From contig JAXRKN010000045.1 in the NCBI GenBank assembly GCA_038502055.1, forward strand, positions 580,501 to 644,500: 64,000 nt of DNA, read 5' to 3'. How positions within the stretch are numbered: position 1 is the stretch's first letter; every line of letters starts with the position of its first letter. Under the pieces are notes generated by a model. It saw only the letters and a list, made by a program, of their open reading frames with translations, was not told where the DNA came from and did not search any database. The position numbers and the translations under genes are program-made. This document shows, in pieces, positions 12,357-23,499 of the stretch. The stretch comes from Tanytarsus gracilentus. Taxonomy: Eukaryota; Arthropoda; Insecta; Diptera; Chironomidae.

Positions 12357-14479
12357 TTAACACAAAAAGACTTTGAAGTAAACTAAAATTTTTCGTGTAT
12401 ATTTTTAAAAATAAAATGTCAAAAATAAATTATTATTTTTTACAAAATAAATTTATGAACTAGTTAAAGATGCTCTAGAGAGCATATGTGTACAAAGAGA
12501 GCCAGAAATTAACTCTTCTTGTAGGAACTCGTCTAGTAAAGAACTCAAATAATTTTTTTAAATACTTTTCCTTTATTTCATTTCCACATTTTCCATTTCT
12601 CGCTCAATTTTTAAAGATTCTTTTTAAAGGTGTAATTTATTTTTCAAAATTAATAATTTGTCTAACTACTTTCGATTCTCCATTATAATTTTTAATTATT
12701 TCTCTTTTTTGACTTAAACTTTAAAAATTTATTTAGTTTACAGAGATTTAATTCGATTTTTGTTTTTTAATAGAATTTCTATACAGATTTTTTGTGTGAA
12801 TTTTATTCTCGTATTTTTACAAATAAATTTTTCATTTGAAAACTTTTAAAGATTTGAGGTTTGTATTAAAATGGGTAGTTTTTGATGAACTAAGATGAAT
12901 TGCTCCATGAGCATGTGTAAAACTTTTTATTTTGAATTCATTTCAGTGGTGTAAAGAAACTTATAACTGAGAACATACATTTTATTTCCACTGATGGTCA
13001 TTCGGAGTTTTTTTGAAAAGTAAACTTGGATTTTTTCGGATTCGCGCACATGTTTTAATGTAATTTTAGTATTAAACTGAAACTTCAATCAATTGATTTG
13101 GGAAAAACATATTTTCATCACATTTTAAATCTCCCCATTTTAAAATCGACATCTCAATAATAATTTTTATCCAATTTAATTGTTTTTCATGGACGAAACA
13201 AGAAACTTCAACATAAAAAATTCAGAAAGAGATTTTTTTTCTTATAGCATACATGAAGACGTCAATATATTTTTTTCCCTTAATAAAAAGCTTTCATCCA
13301 TTGCAAATTATCGAATCGCATTTTTTCACTGACATATAAGAGGGGGAGAAATGCTCCCTATTTCAATGAATGTCATTTCGAAATATTTAATTTACGAGTG
13401 ATTGATAAAATATCTCTTAAAAATTCAATAATTAAATAGAAAATCATTTCGTTGCAAATTGTGTCAATTGATATAATTAAACTTTTTCTTCTGTACACTT
13501 TTACTGGTAAATTTAGCATGTTCAAATTGATTTTAAAAAATTTAAATTTATAAAACATTAAAATGCGTTTTGGAAGCGACTATTAACAGTTTTTTATTTG
13601 ATGTAAAACAATCAGAAATGTGGAAAAAATTGAATAAATTTTTTAAACAATTTGAATTTTTAAAGCTCACGAGAAAATATTTCATCGTCAACATTTTTTA
13701 ACGGAATTATTCGAACTTTATTTACATTATTTTTTTTATTATCTTGAACATCATTTTGGTCCAAATTCTTTGACTGACCTCCTCGACCTATTCGCTATTA
13801 AAAATATGCAATTATGTAAATTTTTTCTGGAAGGACTTTTCGTGTCATATTGCCAAAACTTGAAAAATCATCTAAATGCAGTTTGTTGATGGTAAATTTT
13901 TTTCTCATTTTAATATTATTCAGTTTTAAATTCGCTTTTGAACTTGAAAGTGTCTTCTTATAAAACAATTTACCATTTGCGTTCCTAAAGTTGAACAGCT
14001 GCCCATAATTTGTCTGTGTGTATAGTGTTTGTGAAAAGTTTTTTCTCTCCAGATTCAACTAGTTTGCATAACAGCTTATGAGAGGGTGTGAAGAGGAGGG
14101 AAGAAGAAAAATCTATTTACATATTACTGTGGGAGCTTATGATGAGTTAAAGAGGGAAAGAAAAGATTGGCTAAGGACTCAAGTGCTGGTTAATGAGATT
14201 GAAGAGAAATAAAGAGATTTTTATATTTTTTCTCGAAATCGTTTTAATTGAAAAAGAAACTCATATCAAATAATTAAATTAATTGCATCTAGTTCATGAG
14301 AACTATTTCTTAGCTTTAAACTTCTAAACTCATTTTTTAGTTTTTATCAGTTTTTGGCAACAGAATTATCTCCCCATAATTTTCTTTTAAAATAAAATTC
14401 ACGTCAACAACTTGTTCAACATTTTTGGGGTTTTCATCTCTTTTCTTTTAAAACATTTTTCTTTCTCAACTAAAATATT
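12357..14479. other. Intergenic region 3' of the channel gene
   Basis: This is AT-rich sequence with only short, low-complexity open frames on both strands. No gene, RNA or repeat could be supported. Confidence 0.5.
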
Positions 14480-14485
14480 TTTATT
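14480..14485 (-). terminator. Candidate polyadenylation signal of Cngl-like gene
   Basis: AATAAA on the minus strand, about 95 nt downstream of the TAA stop at 14579-14581. The position is plausible for a 3' untranslated region, but in DNA this AT-rich the hexamer is weak evidence. Confidence 0.35.
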
Positions 14486-14578
14486 TATCATTCACTTCTT
14501 TCCTCATGTCATGCAACGAACATAAACTAAGGCTAAATGTTTCTTCTCGTCATTGGTGGCATTGCGGTCTCCAGAGTG

Positions 14579-14856
14579 TTAAATGATGCTTTCACGGTTG
14601 CGTTCTGTATCCTCTTGCTCATTTTCTTGACTTGATACGGAGTCACGCGATGATGCGCCACAAATTTGCATCTCTATTTCCGCCAGCCGATGCTCTACCT
14701 CCCATTGCTGTTGCGAGAGTTTTGTGCTTAGCGAAATATTTTCCGACTCCACAGTATGTAAGCGCTCTCGTAAGCGTTTAATTTCGTCTTCTAAAGCCTC
14801 GTGTGAACCCAACAATGGTGTCGCACCTGATTCGACGAGATGTGTCAGTGAGCCAA
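14579..14856 (-). CDS. Cngl: Cngl exon 10 (coiled coil and stop)
   Basis: The acceptor TTTTTTAG|TTGGC enters in phase 1. The exon encodes SLTHLVESGATPLLG, then the heptad-rich LEDEIKRLRERLHTVESEN segment and a Glu/Ser-rich tail ending REII-like (NRESII) before TAA. The last domain matches a C-terminal leucine zipper. Confidence 0.87.
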
Positions 14857-17800
14857 CTAAAAAAATAAAAATAAATTTAAAAAAGAAGGAAGATGTAGAG
14901 GCAAAATTGATGGGAAATTTTAAATTGGAAAACTTTTTTTATTTCACTTTTTTTCCTGCGAGGGATAAAAAGAGAATGACGGAATAATTCAACAGAAAAA
15001 TCAAGCGGTGAAAGTTAAACAATGAAGCAAATGTGAATTAACGATGTGGAAAGCATCGTATACTATGCTATAAAAAAATGAAGTATACTTGAGTGAGTGA
15101 ATCGAAAAGTTGAATTTTTCAATCTACATAAATTTTTTTAAAAAATTAAGCAAAAGTTGACAGTGAAAAAAGAGTGAAAATTGTCAATTGCAGTGGATTT
15201 TATTTTGCAAAAGTATTAAAAAGTTGATGAATTTTAAGTACACTTTAAAATTAAAGTAAAACTTGGTTTAGTTATATAAATATTTCTTGCTAAATTTAAG
15301 TGTCTTTCTAACCCCTGAAATTCTCCCCTTCAATCTACTATCTATCTCTAATCGAAAATATACAAATACATGAGTTTTAATGAGGTCGAAAATTTACCAT
15401 TTCGACAAGGTTGCGATTGAGGACGTGATGCATGTGAATGTGATGTTATTCTACTACGTGGACGTTCATCAGAGCTTTGTACAGAAGGACTCATGGAGCC
15501 GGGAGAATCCGGAATCCTCGTTCGCTCGGTATTTGCTGCACTACCTCGACGATGTGATTTCGGACTGTATTGCAAATTGCTGTAAAATCAATAAGAAACA
15601 AGAGAGGGGGAAAGAAAAGGAACAAAACAACTCGTTAAATTCGTTTGGATACGCGTTCAAAAAAACAACTCACGTGTGTTGTGTAGCAAAAGACGGTGCA
15701 GCCGAAGGCAATGGCAGAGGTGAAATCCACATTTCCTCGACCGTTGTACGTTCCTTTGATTCCACGAGACCTGGAGTCGATTGGCAGCGACCCATAGCAA
15801 CTTAATTAAATTACAATTCGGATATTTGATAAAAGATAGCGAAATTTTTATTCCTTTTCATGTTTTTTTTATCTTTTTGTGCTTTTTTCTTATGAGGTTT
15901 TATTTTAAGTGAGATAACAAGAAAGAGAGACAAGGAACGAAAATTGAATGGTGGATTTTGTGGGAGGAGAAAGAGAGAGAGTGGGTTTGTGGTAGCAAGA
16001 GAATTTCTCGAGCAGAACAAGAAATTTCTGTTAAAGTTTCTTAATGTTTGTTGTTGTATTATCGTGAAGGTAGGCACGCAAAAAAAATAAGGAACATAAA
16101 ATAAAAGCTTGTCTCTTGAGAGACCGAAAATTGAGTTTTTTGTCGTATGCCGTGTGAGAGAGGCACTTGAGTAAATAACTCACGATAACCGTAAAGCATT
16201 CCGTAATTGATTAAAGTTGATGAGGAAAGAAAAATGGAGATAGATAAACAAAAATTTTCCTTTCGTCATCTCTTTCTGTTATTTTTGGGCATAAAACGAG
16301 CCGAAACGAGCTTGTAAAAAATTTCTATCATGAGACAAGCTTTTAGAAATCGTAAAAATGGGAAGTTGAGAAAGTTCAAAATTAATGTTGAAAAATATTG
16401 CGATGCAGCTTTGGGGATTTGTGATTTTTGTTTTTATAACTTGTAAAAGCTTCAAGATTTTGCTTTTAAAAAATATATTCTTTAAATCACGGCGATTTAA
16501 ACACTAAAATATAGAAAATTGTTGGTAAAGGGAGAGAAAAGAAATATATGGAAGCTGTGCCGTCAACAAGCAACTGATTCAAAGCAAATAAAAGTTTCTC
16601 TATCGTCTTTAGTTGTTTACATTTTGGAGAAAAAGATAGAGGGATGTAATAAAGTGAAAGGGAATTGTGTGTGAGGGAGAGAAACAACAAACATCAATTA
16701 AATAAACTTTTCGCTTACCTTTTTCAAGCGGGGCTTTCTTATATTTTTCCAATCGCTTCACTGCTATCGCTTCAAGTCGCACTCGAGCTGCCGGGTATTC
16801 CTTCAAAACATCCCACATGTCCTTTTTACTCAGTACAAATAGATCGCTATAACCTACCGATCGTACACTTGCCGTACGTCGATTACCTGTGTATGCCATA
16901 CATTAATTTATTATGTATGAATATGAAGTGAGAAAGCAGGATAAAGAGAGATAGGCAAAACTTTTTGTTAGAAAAATTCACTTTAAAGGCTCTTTCATCG
17001 AGAGCGTCAGAGAGATTTTAAAATCTCAATGATAAAGTTCAGAGGAGAAAATGCAATTCATGCAAAATAGAGAAAATTAAATAAAATGGAAAATTGCCAA
17101 TTTTCATATCAGGATGTACTGAAAACGATCAACTTTATTGTTTTCTCAGGAATAGAACTAATTTTTAAAAGCTGAATTTGAAGTCAAAGTGTTTGTTATA
17201 TAAAGAGGATTTTAAAGCTAAAACATCGAGAGGTAGATGAAAAATTGTTGCACCGCATGCGGATAAATTTTACTTTAATTTTAATACTTTTACCAATGTA
17301 AAACGGGTATTTTTATTTATAGACTTCTTAAGATTAACATTCTATGAAAATTCATTAAGGTTGGGTAAAGAAGCTTTTGGTTGGGTCATTGGAAGTATAA
17401 TTTTTTAAAAGCTTTTAAAGAAATTTTAAAAAACTTTGTTCAAAAAATTTATAAACAATTTTAGAAAACATGTAGAAATTTAATATTGACATAAGAATCC
17501 TTTTGTAATTATTTTAAATTTATATGTTCGTTCCCATTTCAAAAAAGGGGTAAAGTTTTAATGTTGAAAAGGAAAGTTAATATTTCCATAAACTTAAATT
17601 GAAAGGAGGAAAGGGGGAAAGTACGTAATTAATTTAAAAGTTTCACTTCTTATGCGCTACATGCTACATGTTACGAGCTAGGGAAAGGTTAGGGTTGATG
17701 AAAAATAAAACGCTTGATTTACGATAAGTAATAAGAGAAAAGAGCTGAAAATGATTGTGTGTGTGTGCACTCAAAACGTGCGAAAAAGGTTCGGAAATAA

Positions 17801-20800
17801 ATTTTCTCGATATTTTATTACGTCAACTTTAAGGTAGAATAGGCAATTAATTTTCACACACTTTAATTTAGTAAGGTGCCAATTTCTTTTTGGTCCTTTA
17901 AAGTAATTTTAAAGCTCAATTTCGTTGGAAAGTTTGAATTTTCTATCGAAATTATTTCGGGTTATTTTTAACAGATTTTGAATTTTCGTATAAAAATTAT
18001 TAAAAGTTTAACAAAACATGGAGAAAGCTTTAGACAAAAGCTTTGTTTCTTAGTTTTTTTCAGATTTAAATAAGTATAGAGAAAATTATTTACAGCATTC
18101 ATCGAATCAATAAAAGTAAAGTAATTAATTTCATCCTGCGGAAAAACTCTTCTCCCAATATCCTTATCGAATCATCAAATATCCATTATATAACTATCGA
18201 AAGATCAAAGTTTTAAAAAACTGATGATTGAACATTTTCCGCATCTTAAATAAATAAAAAAGTTACTCTGAAGCCAATCACTCGTGCAGAAAAAGTTCAA
18301 TCAGCATCTCACTGAATGTTGTTTATTGTGGTGTAAAATTGCAACAAATAAGAGGGGAGTTTTTAAAAAATAATTTTTATTGTACTATTGTATGATAATT
18401 ATCGAGCCAAGCAAATTCGAAGAGTTGAAAATAAAACACTGAAAAATATGCTGTCATAGAGATGAAAGTATGAAACTATTAAGTACACGAAAAGAGTGGT
18501 GAAAAGTGTTTCAATTGCAATCAAAGGGTGAAAAACGTTTAAAAATGTGCTTACACTGAGAATAATATTTCTAAAATTTATTATAGTGTCAAATTTAAAA
18601 TTAAAAAAAAAATACAATATTTTTTGCCTCAGTGTAGCTCACAATGGATGCTATCACCATTTGATGAGAAATGAAACAAAAGCGATGCATTACACATGAT
18701 TGAATAGAGAGGAGATACAAAAAAAAATCAGGTTTGCGCTTTAGTTAAAAGTTTGGAAGCGGGAGATTTGAAAAAAAATACAGTATTTATTGAGCTGGGA
18801 GAGAAGGAGAGGGTTCAAAAAGAGTTTTACGTTTAACATGAAGGTAAAAATGGTTAAAAACTTCACTCTCTATGCTTCATTTTGTGCACATATGTATTTA
18901 CGGTGATGGTGCGTTAGAAGAAGAGTGGAGGGAGGAGAAAGACTGTCATCCAGTGCCAGTGGATATCACTCTTGTACATTGCACACAATTTATATTTTTT
19001 TCATCAATAAAAATCATCATCACAACTGTGCGAAATCGCGTAAATATTTTTCTTTGTAAATTACGCACATGAATGGATTTTGCTAGTGAAATGGGGGGTT
19101 ATTGAGTGACTTTTTGAACTGTAGCATTTGTGTATGGCTGTACAGTGTGTGGTTTTAGTACTGTTGAAAGCTGAGCACAGTTTTTTGTGATGATGAAGTG
19201 AAGAGTGAAGGTGAGAATGATGAAAGTACATAAATATATAAGAAAGAGCACCAATATGCTGATTAATGTCATTAATGTTTGCTTGGCCGCGATATTTACC
19301 AAGAGCTTTACCTGCTGTTCCCATATTTAAGATACTAATTTCGCCGAAATATGAGCCAGCCTTGAGCGATGCCATCACGGTTTTCCCATTATCGCCCACC
19401 ACTTGCAAACGACCTCGATTAACTATATACATCTCTTTGCCTACTTCACCTATATATCACGGATGAGATTACACGTACCATTAACTGCAATAAGAGCCGC
19501 GCAGCTATTATTTAATTTATTTACCTTTCCGACATATAAAATCGCCAGGCGAAAAGAGCACTGGTCTTAATCTCAACACCAGTTCGCATAAGAAACCAGC
19601 TTCGGTGTTTTGAAAAATTTCCACTCGCTTGAGTGTATCTAAATGAACATTTATAGCTATTTCAGCCTGCATTGGAAACGAGAGAGAGAGAGAGAGAGAG
19701 AGAATGAGATAAACAAAGCAATAATTGGTTGTTACTTTTTGAGGTTGTGGGATGGAATTTGTGGATACGATGAATTATATTGATGCAAATGGATTTAGGG
19801 GTTTCCATTTAATTTGAATTAAAATACAGTAAAATGAAAATTTAATGAAAAGCTTAAATGCAGTGCAAATTACCTTAAGTTTATCAGGAAGACAAGAGAC
19901 TGCTCTCTCTTCATCGGAACACTTTTGGGTGAGCCACAAGTAATCGAACCACTTAATGACCTTCACTTGAAGATGATTTGGCACTCGTCGCATTCTCATG
20001 TACGTTTTAACACCATCCAATTTAGCTGAAAAATTAATTTATTTGATAGATAATTCTAAAAAAGCACAATGTGAAGCTTTTCGAAGAAGAAGGAGAGCTT
20101 TACCTTGGAACTCTTTTCGAGCCGCACTAACGGACGTGACGATATTGGCAACATGTCCGAGTACGGTTGCGAAAAGCATTAATCCAAACAATAATTGACA
20201 TATCACGTAAATATACTCGGCCTTCGATCGCGGTCGCGGTAAATCCCCGATAGTGGTTAAGGCGAGCGTGCACCAATAGTAACTTTGAAGATATTGTTTC
20301 ACCACATCTGCCGATTCCGAGTCACTAAAAACCCAATTCTTCGATCCGAAGCCATTATTCTTATAGATTATATGATACAAGCATCCATTCCAATGGAATA
20401 TCACCAACAAATAGTGTATGAGCGAGGTCGACCGAAAGAGATTTGGATAATTTGTGTGACGTTCCGTGCGATCCATGAACGCCCAGAAGCGATAGATTTT
20501 CACTAGTCGAAACGATCGTAAAATTGAATTAAAACCAATGCTTAAGTATAAAAAATCTAACGGTAACAAGCACAGGCAGTCGATGTAAAAGGTCGTCGAA
20601 TTCATATAGTGCTGACGCATTTTCGTTGCATCCGTTTGCAGTACGCCATCCTCGAGATACCCCGTGCGAAAATGAAAAAGAATATCGAGCAGATACAAAA
20701 AGTCGGAGAAGTAGTCGAGACAGAACCACATCAGCAGCGTCTCGCCATTAATCTCTTGGAATGCGAAACGAAAAATGATGACCCAAAAATTGTATAAAAA

Positions 20801-23499
20801 CGCTAATGACACAACCATTGACCAATAATAGCACAATCGTCCCGCCGGATCAAAGACAAATGTCCACTTTGGCGTTGACTTTCGATGTGACGTCGTACCG
20901 CACACCGAACGTCTAATTTGTCTGGAGATAAAATTTAAAAATAAATTAACTAAATTTAAAGATACCTAAAATTTTTTAAAAATTTCGAAATTAAATTTAA
21001 ATCATCATTAAGACCACGAAGAATTGATCTCTTTTTTCGTACACGTGGGATTTATTTTAACAATAAAACTGAGCATAGAAAGGAAATCAATATATATTCA
21101 AAATTTCATCATTTCATACACGGCATCACGTTTAAGCGTATCTAAGGTAATTGAATTTCCAAGCTTTAGATGGAAAATTTGAAATTCAAGATGTAGATAA
21201 AAATATTTTTGAGTATATTTAGAATAAAATTCTTTTTAAAGGAAAATAATTAAATCGAACTTTTATATTGTTGTAAAATTTTTTTAGAATTTTTCGCAAT
21301 CAATCATGGATGTCACACAAATTTTTTTTTCAGTGAAGGAAATTCAATTACAATTTCCCTCGCACAGTAACAAACTAACTTGATTGCACTATCACTACAC
21401 ATCCATTGAGCCATAATTGAATTTTTCTTCTCTTGGTGAAGGTGTAAAATGCAATTTCATATTTTTTTCACAAAAGCCTCACCTATCTGCATTATTACTA
21501 TTGACACCGTTTCCATTATTGCTAGTTAAATGATTGGTCGATGCGGACGTGGGATGAGCTATTGATTCGCGCGGCGCAGTCGATGGATTCCAGGAGCCGA
21601 GGAGGGGCTGCTCGCCGGGTTTCAGTTTGCTGCTGCTTTTGCTTTCATTTTTTCGCGATAAATCCATATCAGATGTCGCCGCTGAATACGAGTGGAGGGG
21701 TTGGGAGACGCATGGTACCGATAAACTGTCACGTGATGAAAAGAAACCTTGTTGGCTAATGCTCTGACCAATTTGTGGTCTTGGCATTCCAAGCTTTGAA
21801 TTAACAATGTCTGCAAAGAGAAAAAGCTAATTAAAATCACATTCAACTGAATTGTGGTGTTTGTGACAATTTTCTTCTTTTTATGCTCTCGTGAGAAGGT
21901 GAGAAGTATGCTCATAGGAAAGAACATTTAGTGCTAATTATGTCATCAACTAACAACAGATGAAAATTCTCTCTAAAAATTATTAAATGTAGAAAATGAA
22001 TTTTTTTCAATCATATTTGCTATAAAAGTTTTAACTAAAAATGTTCATAAAATCATTAAATATTTATTTCAATTTATATTCTCCTAAATGCACCCATGAC
22101 ACCCCAGCTCATAACTTCTCTCTGAATTACTTTATTACAAAACGTTATACATTAGATGAATTTAGGAAAAATATAGGCAATCAAGAATTATGAGGAATCG
22201 CGTCACATTCAACCGCATAAAAGCTTCTTTAATAATTTTACAACATCTCCCAACTCGGTGGCATTTCTTCTTTTGCTTTGTAGCAATTTATGATTTTTTT
22301 TTTAACATAAAAAGGTCATAAAGAGAAAATTTGATTTTCCTCTCCAAGGGGGAACGAGAGAGAATTTTGCACACGGTATGGAACAATACGATATTCAAGA
22401 TGCCGAAAAAAGGAAGCAAATTTAATTCGTTTCAAGTCCTTTGGGATAAAAAAGCAACAAAAAATAGTCAACATGAAATAAAATGCATTCCATTACATCA
22501 GCAACGTATGTTTGTCGACTCTTTCACTCCCTAGAAATGTTGTGATATTTGTGAAATAGAAACTGCGGGAACTTTCATGTCATTAAATTTAATTTCACTC
22601 ACCGTGAGAGAAATTGCGATTATAATGCAGGGATTTAAGTCGATTTGTTTTAGTCGAGCGAGTCGATCGAGTTTTAGAGTCGGTTTGAGTCAAATCACTC
22701 GTCTTAAATGCCTGTTATAATGGAATGAAAATGGAAAAATGTCTGTACATGCGAAGGATGAGAAACTCGAGTATGATTTTACAAATTCCGTTATTAGATA
22801 ACCAAAAAAAAGTTTTCAACTTAGTTTCATCCCCTTGGGATATGAGTTAGTTTTTTATGAGTAGAAACCGCAAATTCATCACATCAAGCAGCACCAGGAC
22901 AGCATACACACACACACAATTTTTTATTTCATACTCCTCTAGGGGATTTAGCAGAGCTAGGGGGGAAACAACTCCAGAAACAGCCCAACATTTTCAAACA
23001 TTCTTCAACATTTTAAACAAACAATTCTTATTTTCCAACATTTTAATAAAAAAATCACATTTTTTTGGCTAAATTTTGAAGATATTTCCCCCTTGAGCAG
23101 AGCATAAATCGTAAGGCGATAAAATATAAATTTAGAGAGAAGGCAAAAAATGCTGACGACATTTCTTTGAACACACTCATTTCCCTTCTTTTACTCACCC
23201 ACTAAGCTCTGCTGCCGTTGCGAATTTAACGAATTTTGACTTGAATCATTGTCGTTGTTATTGTTGATGCTGAAGTCAGTGTTGACACTACATTTCAAGG
23301 GAGGCGGTGAGAAGTGCATCGATGCATCGCTTAATTCCGACTTTATTTGACGTCGTCGATGATGCGGCAGCTGCTGCTGATGATGATGATGCTGACGAGG
23401 TAAGTGCATTAACGAAGGGCTTTTTGATTCAATAAAACTATGGCACTCATGTGATGAAAGCGATGTGGCTGTTGGCAGATTCCCGTTATTGTCATTCAA
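14579..23499 (-). CDS. Cngl: Cyclic-nucleotide-gated cation channel, Cngl-like (10 exons)
   Basis: Ten exons joined at GT-AG sites give 2634 nt, an uninterrupted 877-residue frame ending in TAA. Residues 1-230 are a low-complexity cytoplasmic N-terminus (His/Gln, Asn and Ser runs). S1 starts near 243, S4 is at about 342-358 (RSFRLVKIYR), the pore TTIGD at 432-436 and S6 at about 446-472 (GLMLFATVLGHVANI). The C-linker follows (MRMRRVPNHLQVKVIKWFDY). The binding domain has FGEISIL (615-621) and RRTAS (629-633); Thr at this position favours cGMP in vertebrate CNG channels. A heptad-rich coiled coil (about 803-850) resembles the leucine zipper that sets subunit stoichiometry in CNGA subunits. 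The expected product is a plasma-membrane channel opened by cGMP or cAMP. Channel-family identity is very strong. Assignment to Cngl rather than another insect CNG paralogue (for example CG42260) is from memory of motifs and less sure. Confidence 0.88.
14857..15397 (-). other. Cngl intron 9
   Basis: This AT-rich intron of 541 nt runs from GTAAATTT to TTTTTTAG. Nothing else was recognised in it. Confidence 0.75.
15398..15579 (-). CDS. Cngl: Cngl exon 9 (Ser/Arg-rich tail)
   Basis: The acceptor TTTTACAG|CAATTTG completes the codon split with exon 8. The exon encodes a Ser/Arg/Pro-rich cytoplasmic segment (LQYSPKSHRRGSAANTERTR, later DSPGSMSPSVQSSDERPRS) with many potential phosphorylation sites. 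The donor is AATG|GTAAAT, phase 1. Confidence 0.85.
15674..15800 (-). CDS. Cngl: Cngl exon 8
   Basis: The acceptor TTAAG|TTGCTATG has a poor pyrimidine tract but keeps the frame, giving EKVAMGRCQSTPGLVESKER. The exon ends CACAC|GTGAGT in phase 2, and only a 94-nt intron separates it from exon 9. The antisense plus-strand frame over 15380-15805 is a shadow of exons 8 and 9. Confidence 0.8.
15801..16718 (-). other. Cngl intron 7
   Basis: This 918-nt intron runs from GTAAGCG to TTAAG and contains T-rich and GA-rich stretches. No additional exon was seen. Confidence 0.75.
16719..16886 (-). CDS. Cngl: Cngl exon 7 (end of nucleotide-binding domain)
   Basis: The acceptor ACACAG|GTAATCG gives NRRTASVRSVGYSDLFVLSK, the phosphate-binding cassette end and the beta strand that follows it. 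The C-helix region KEYPAARVRLEAIAVKRLEK follows. The donor is AAAG|GTAAGC, phase 1. Confidence 0.92.
16887..19311 (-). other. Cngl intron 6 (2.4 kb)
   Basis: This AT-rich intron contains no recognisable exon, RNA or mobile element. The short open frames inside are low-complexity. Confidence 0.7.
19312..19449 (-). CDS. Cngl: Cngl exon 6 (nucleotide-binding domain core)
   Basis: This exon encodes EVGKEMYIVNRGRLQVVGDN and the signature AGSYFGEISILNMGTAG. The acceptor GATATATAG|GTGAAG lacks a pyrimidine tract but is the only one that keeps the conserved KGEVGKEMY junction. The donor is GCAG|GTAAAG, phase 1. Confidence 0.9.
19525..19666 (-). CDS. Cngl: Cngl exon 5 (C-linker to nucleotide-binding domain)
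   Basis: The acceptor AATGCAG|GCTGAA gives AEIAINVHLDTLKRVEIFQN, then GFLCELVLRLRPVLFSPGDF. This is the end of the C-linker and the first strands of the binding domain. The donor is AAAG|GTAAAT, phase 1. Confidence 0.92.
19680..19702. repeat. (AG)n microsatellite in Cngl intron 4
   Basis: About eleven uninterrupted AG units lie in the 207-nt intron between exons 4 and 5. On the transcribed strand this is a CT-rich tract just downstream of the exon 4 donor. Confidence 0.9.
19874..20025 (-). CDS. Cngl: Cngl exon 4 (C-linker)
   Basis: The acceptor TTTTCAG|CTAAATTGG completes Ala and gives KLDGVKTYMRMRRVPNHLQV, then KWFDYLWLTQKCSDEERAVS and LPDKLK. This is the helical C-linker that couples ligand binding to the gate. 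The donor is AAG|GTAATT, phase 0. Confidence 0.92.
20104..20921 (-). CDS. Cngl: Cngl exon 3 (S1-S6 and pore)
   Basis: This exon contains the whole membrane domain. FVFDPAGRLCYYWS leads into S1, CLDYFSDFLYLLDILFHFR is S2, YIDCLCLLPLDFLYLSIGF is S3, and the Arg/Lys-rich S4 is ILRSFRLVKIYRF. The pore helix SYYWCTLALTTIGDLPRP is followed by S6. The acceptor is ATCTCCAG|ACAAATT and the donor is CAAG|GTAAAG, phase 1. The filter residue is Asp (TIGD), where vertebrate alpha subunits have Glu and beta subunits have Gly. Confidence 0.95.
20922..21482 (-). other. Cngl intron 2
   Basis: This 561-nt intron runs from GTGAGG to CTCCAG and is AT-rich, with nothing further recognised. Confidence 0.75.
21483..21810 (-). 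CDS. Cngl: Cngl exon 2 (common N-terminal exon)
   Basis: The acceptor TTTGCAG|ACATTGTT takes one base from the previous exon to make GAC. The exon encodes DIVNSKLGMPRPQIGQ, then a Ser/Asn-rich cytoplasmic segment. It ends GATAG|GTGAGG in phase 2. Because it needs a phase-1 partner, it can join either the exon at 23199-23499 or the one at 41466-41679. Confidence 0.85.
21811..23198 (-). other. Cngl intron 1 (proximal isoform)
   Basis: This AT-rich 1.4-kb intron runs from GTGAGT to TTTGCAG and contains no coding sequence that I could support. Confidence 0.65.
23199..23499 (-). CDS. Cngl: Cngl first coding exon, proximal isoform
   Basis: The ATG at 23499 is directly preceded in frame by TGA, so no upstream extension is possible in this exon. 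It encodes 100 residues of low complexity (LPRQHHHHQQQLPHHRRR and an Asn/Asp run). It ends GTGG|GTGAGT in phase 1 and then joins exon 2 to read SLVDIVNSK. The composition is poorly informative, so support comes mainly from the donor, the phase and the open frame. Confidence 0.65.

Noticed and set aside
15380..15805. 141-codon plus-strand open frame
   Set aside because: It is antisense to Cngl exons 8 and 9, which form a continuous protein with correct splice phases on the minus strand.
19479..19484. Possible 6-nt microexon (GCAG|TTAATG|GTACGT) inside the 75-nt Cngl intron 5
   Set aside because: It would leave introns of only 40 and 29 nt, too short for normal splicing, and would break the conserved KGEVGKEMY junction. 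It is more likely a decoy acceptor.
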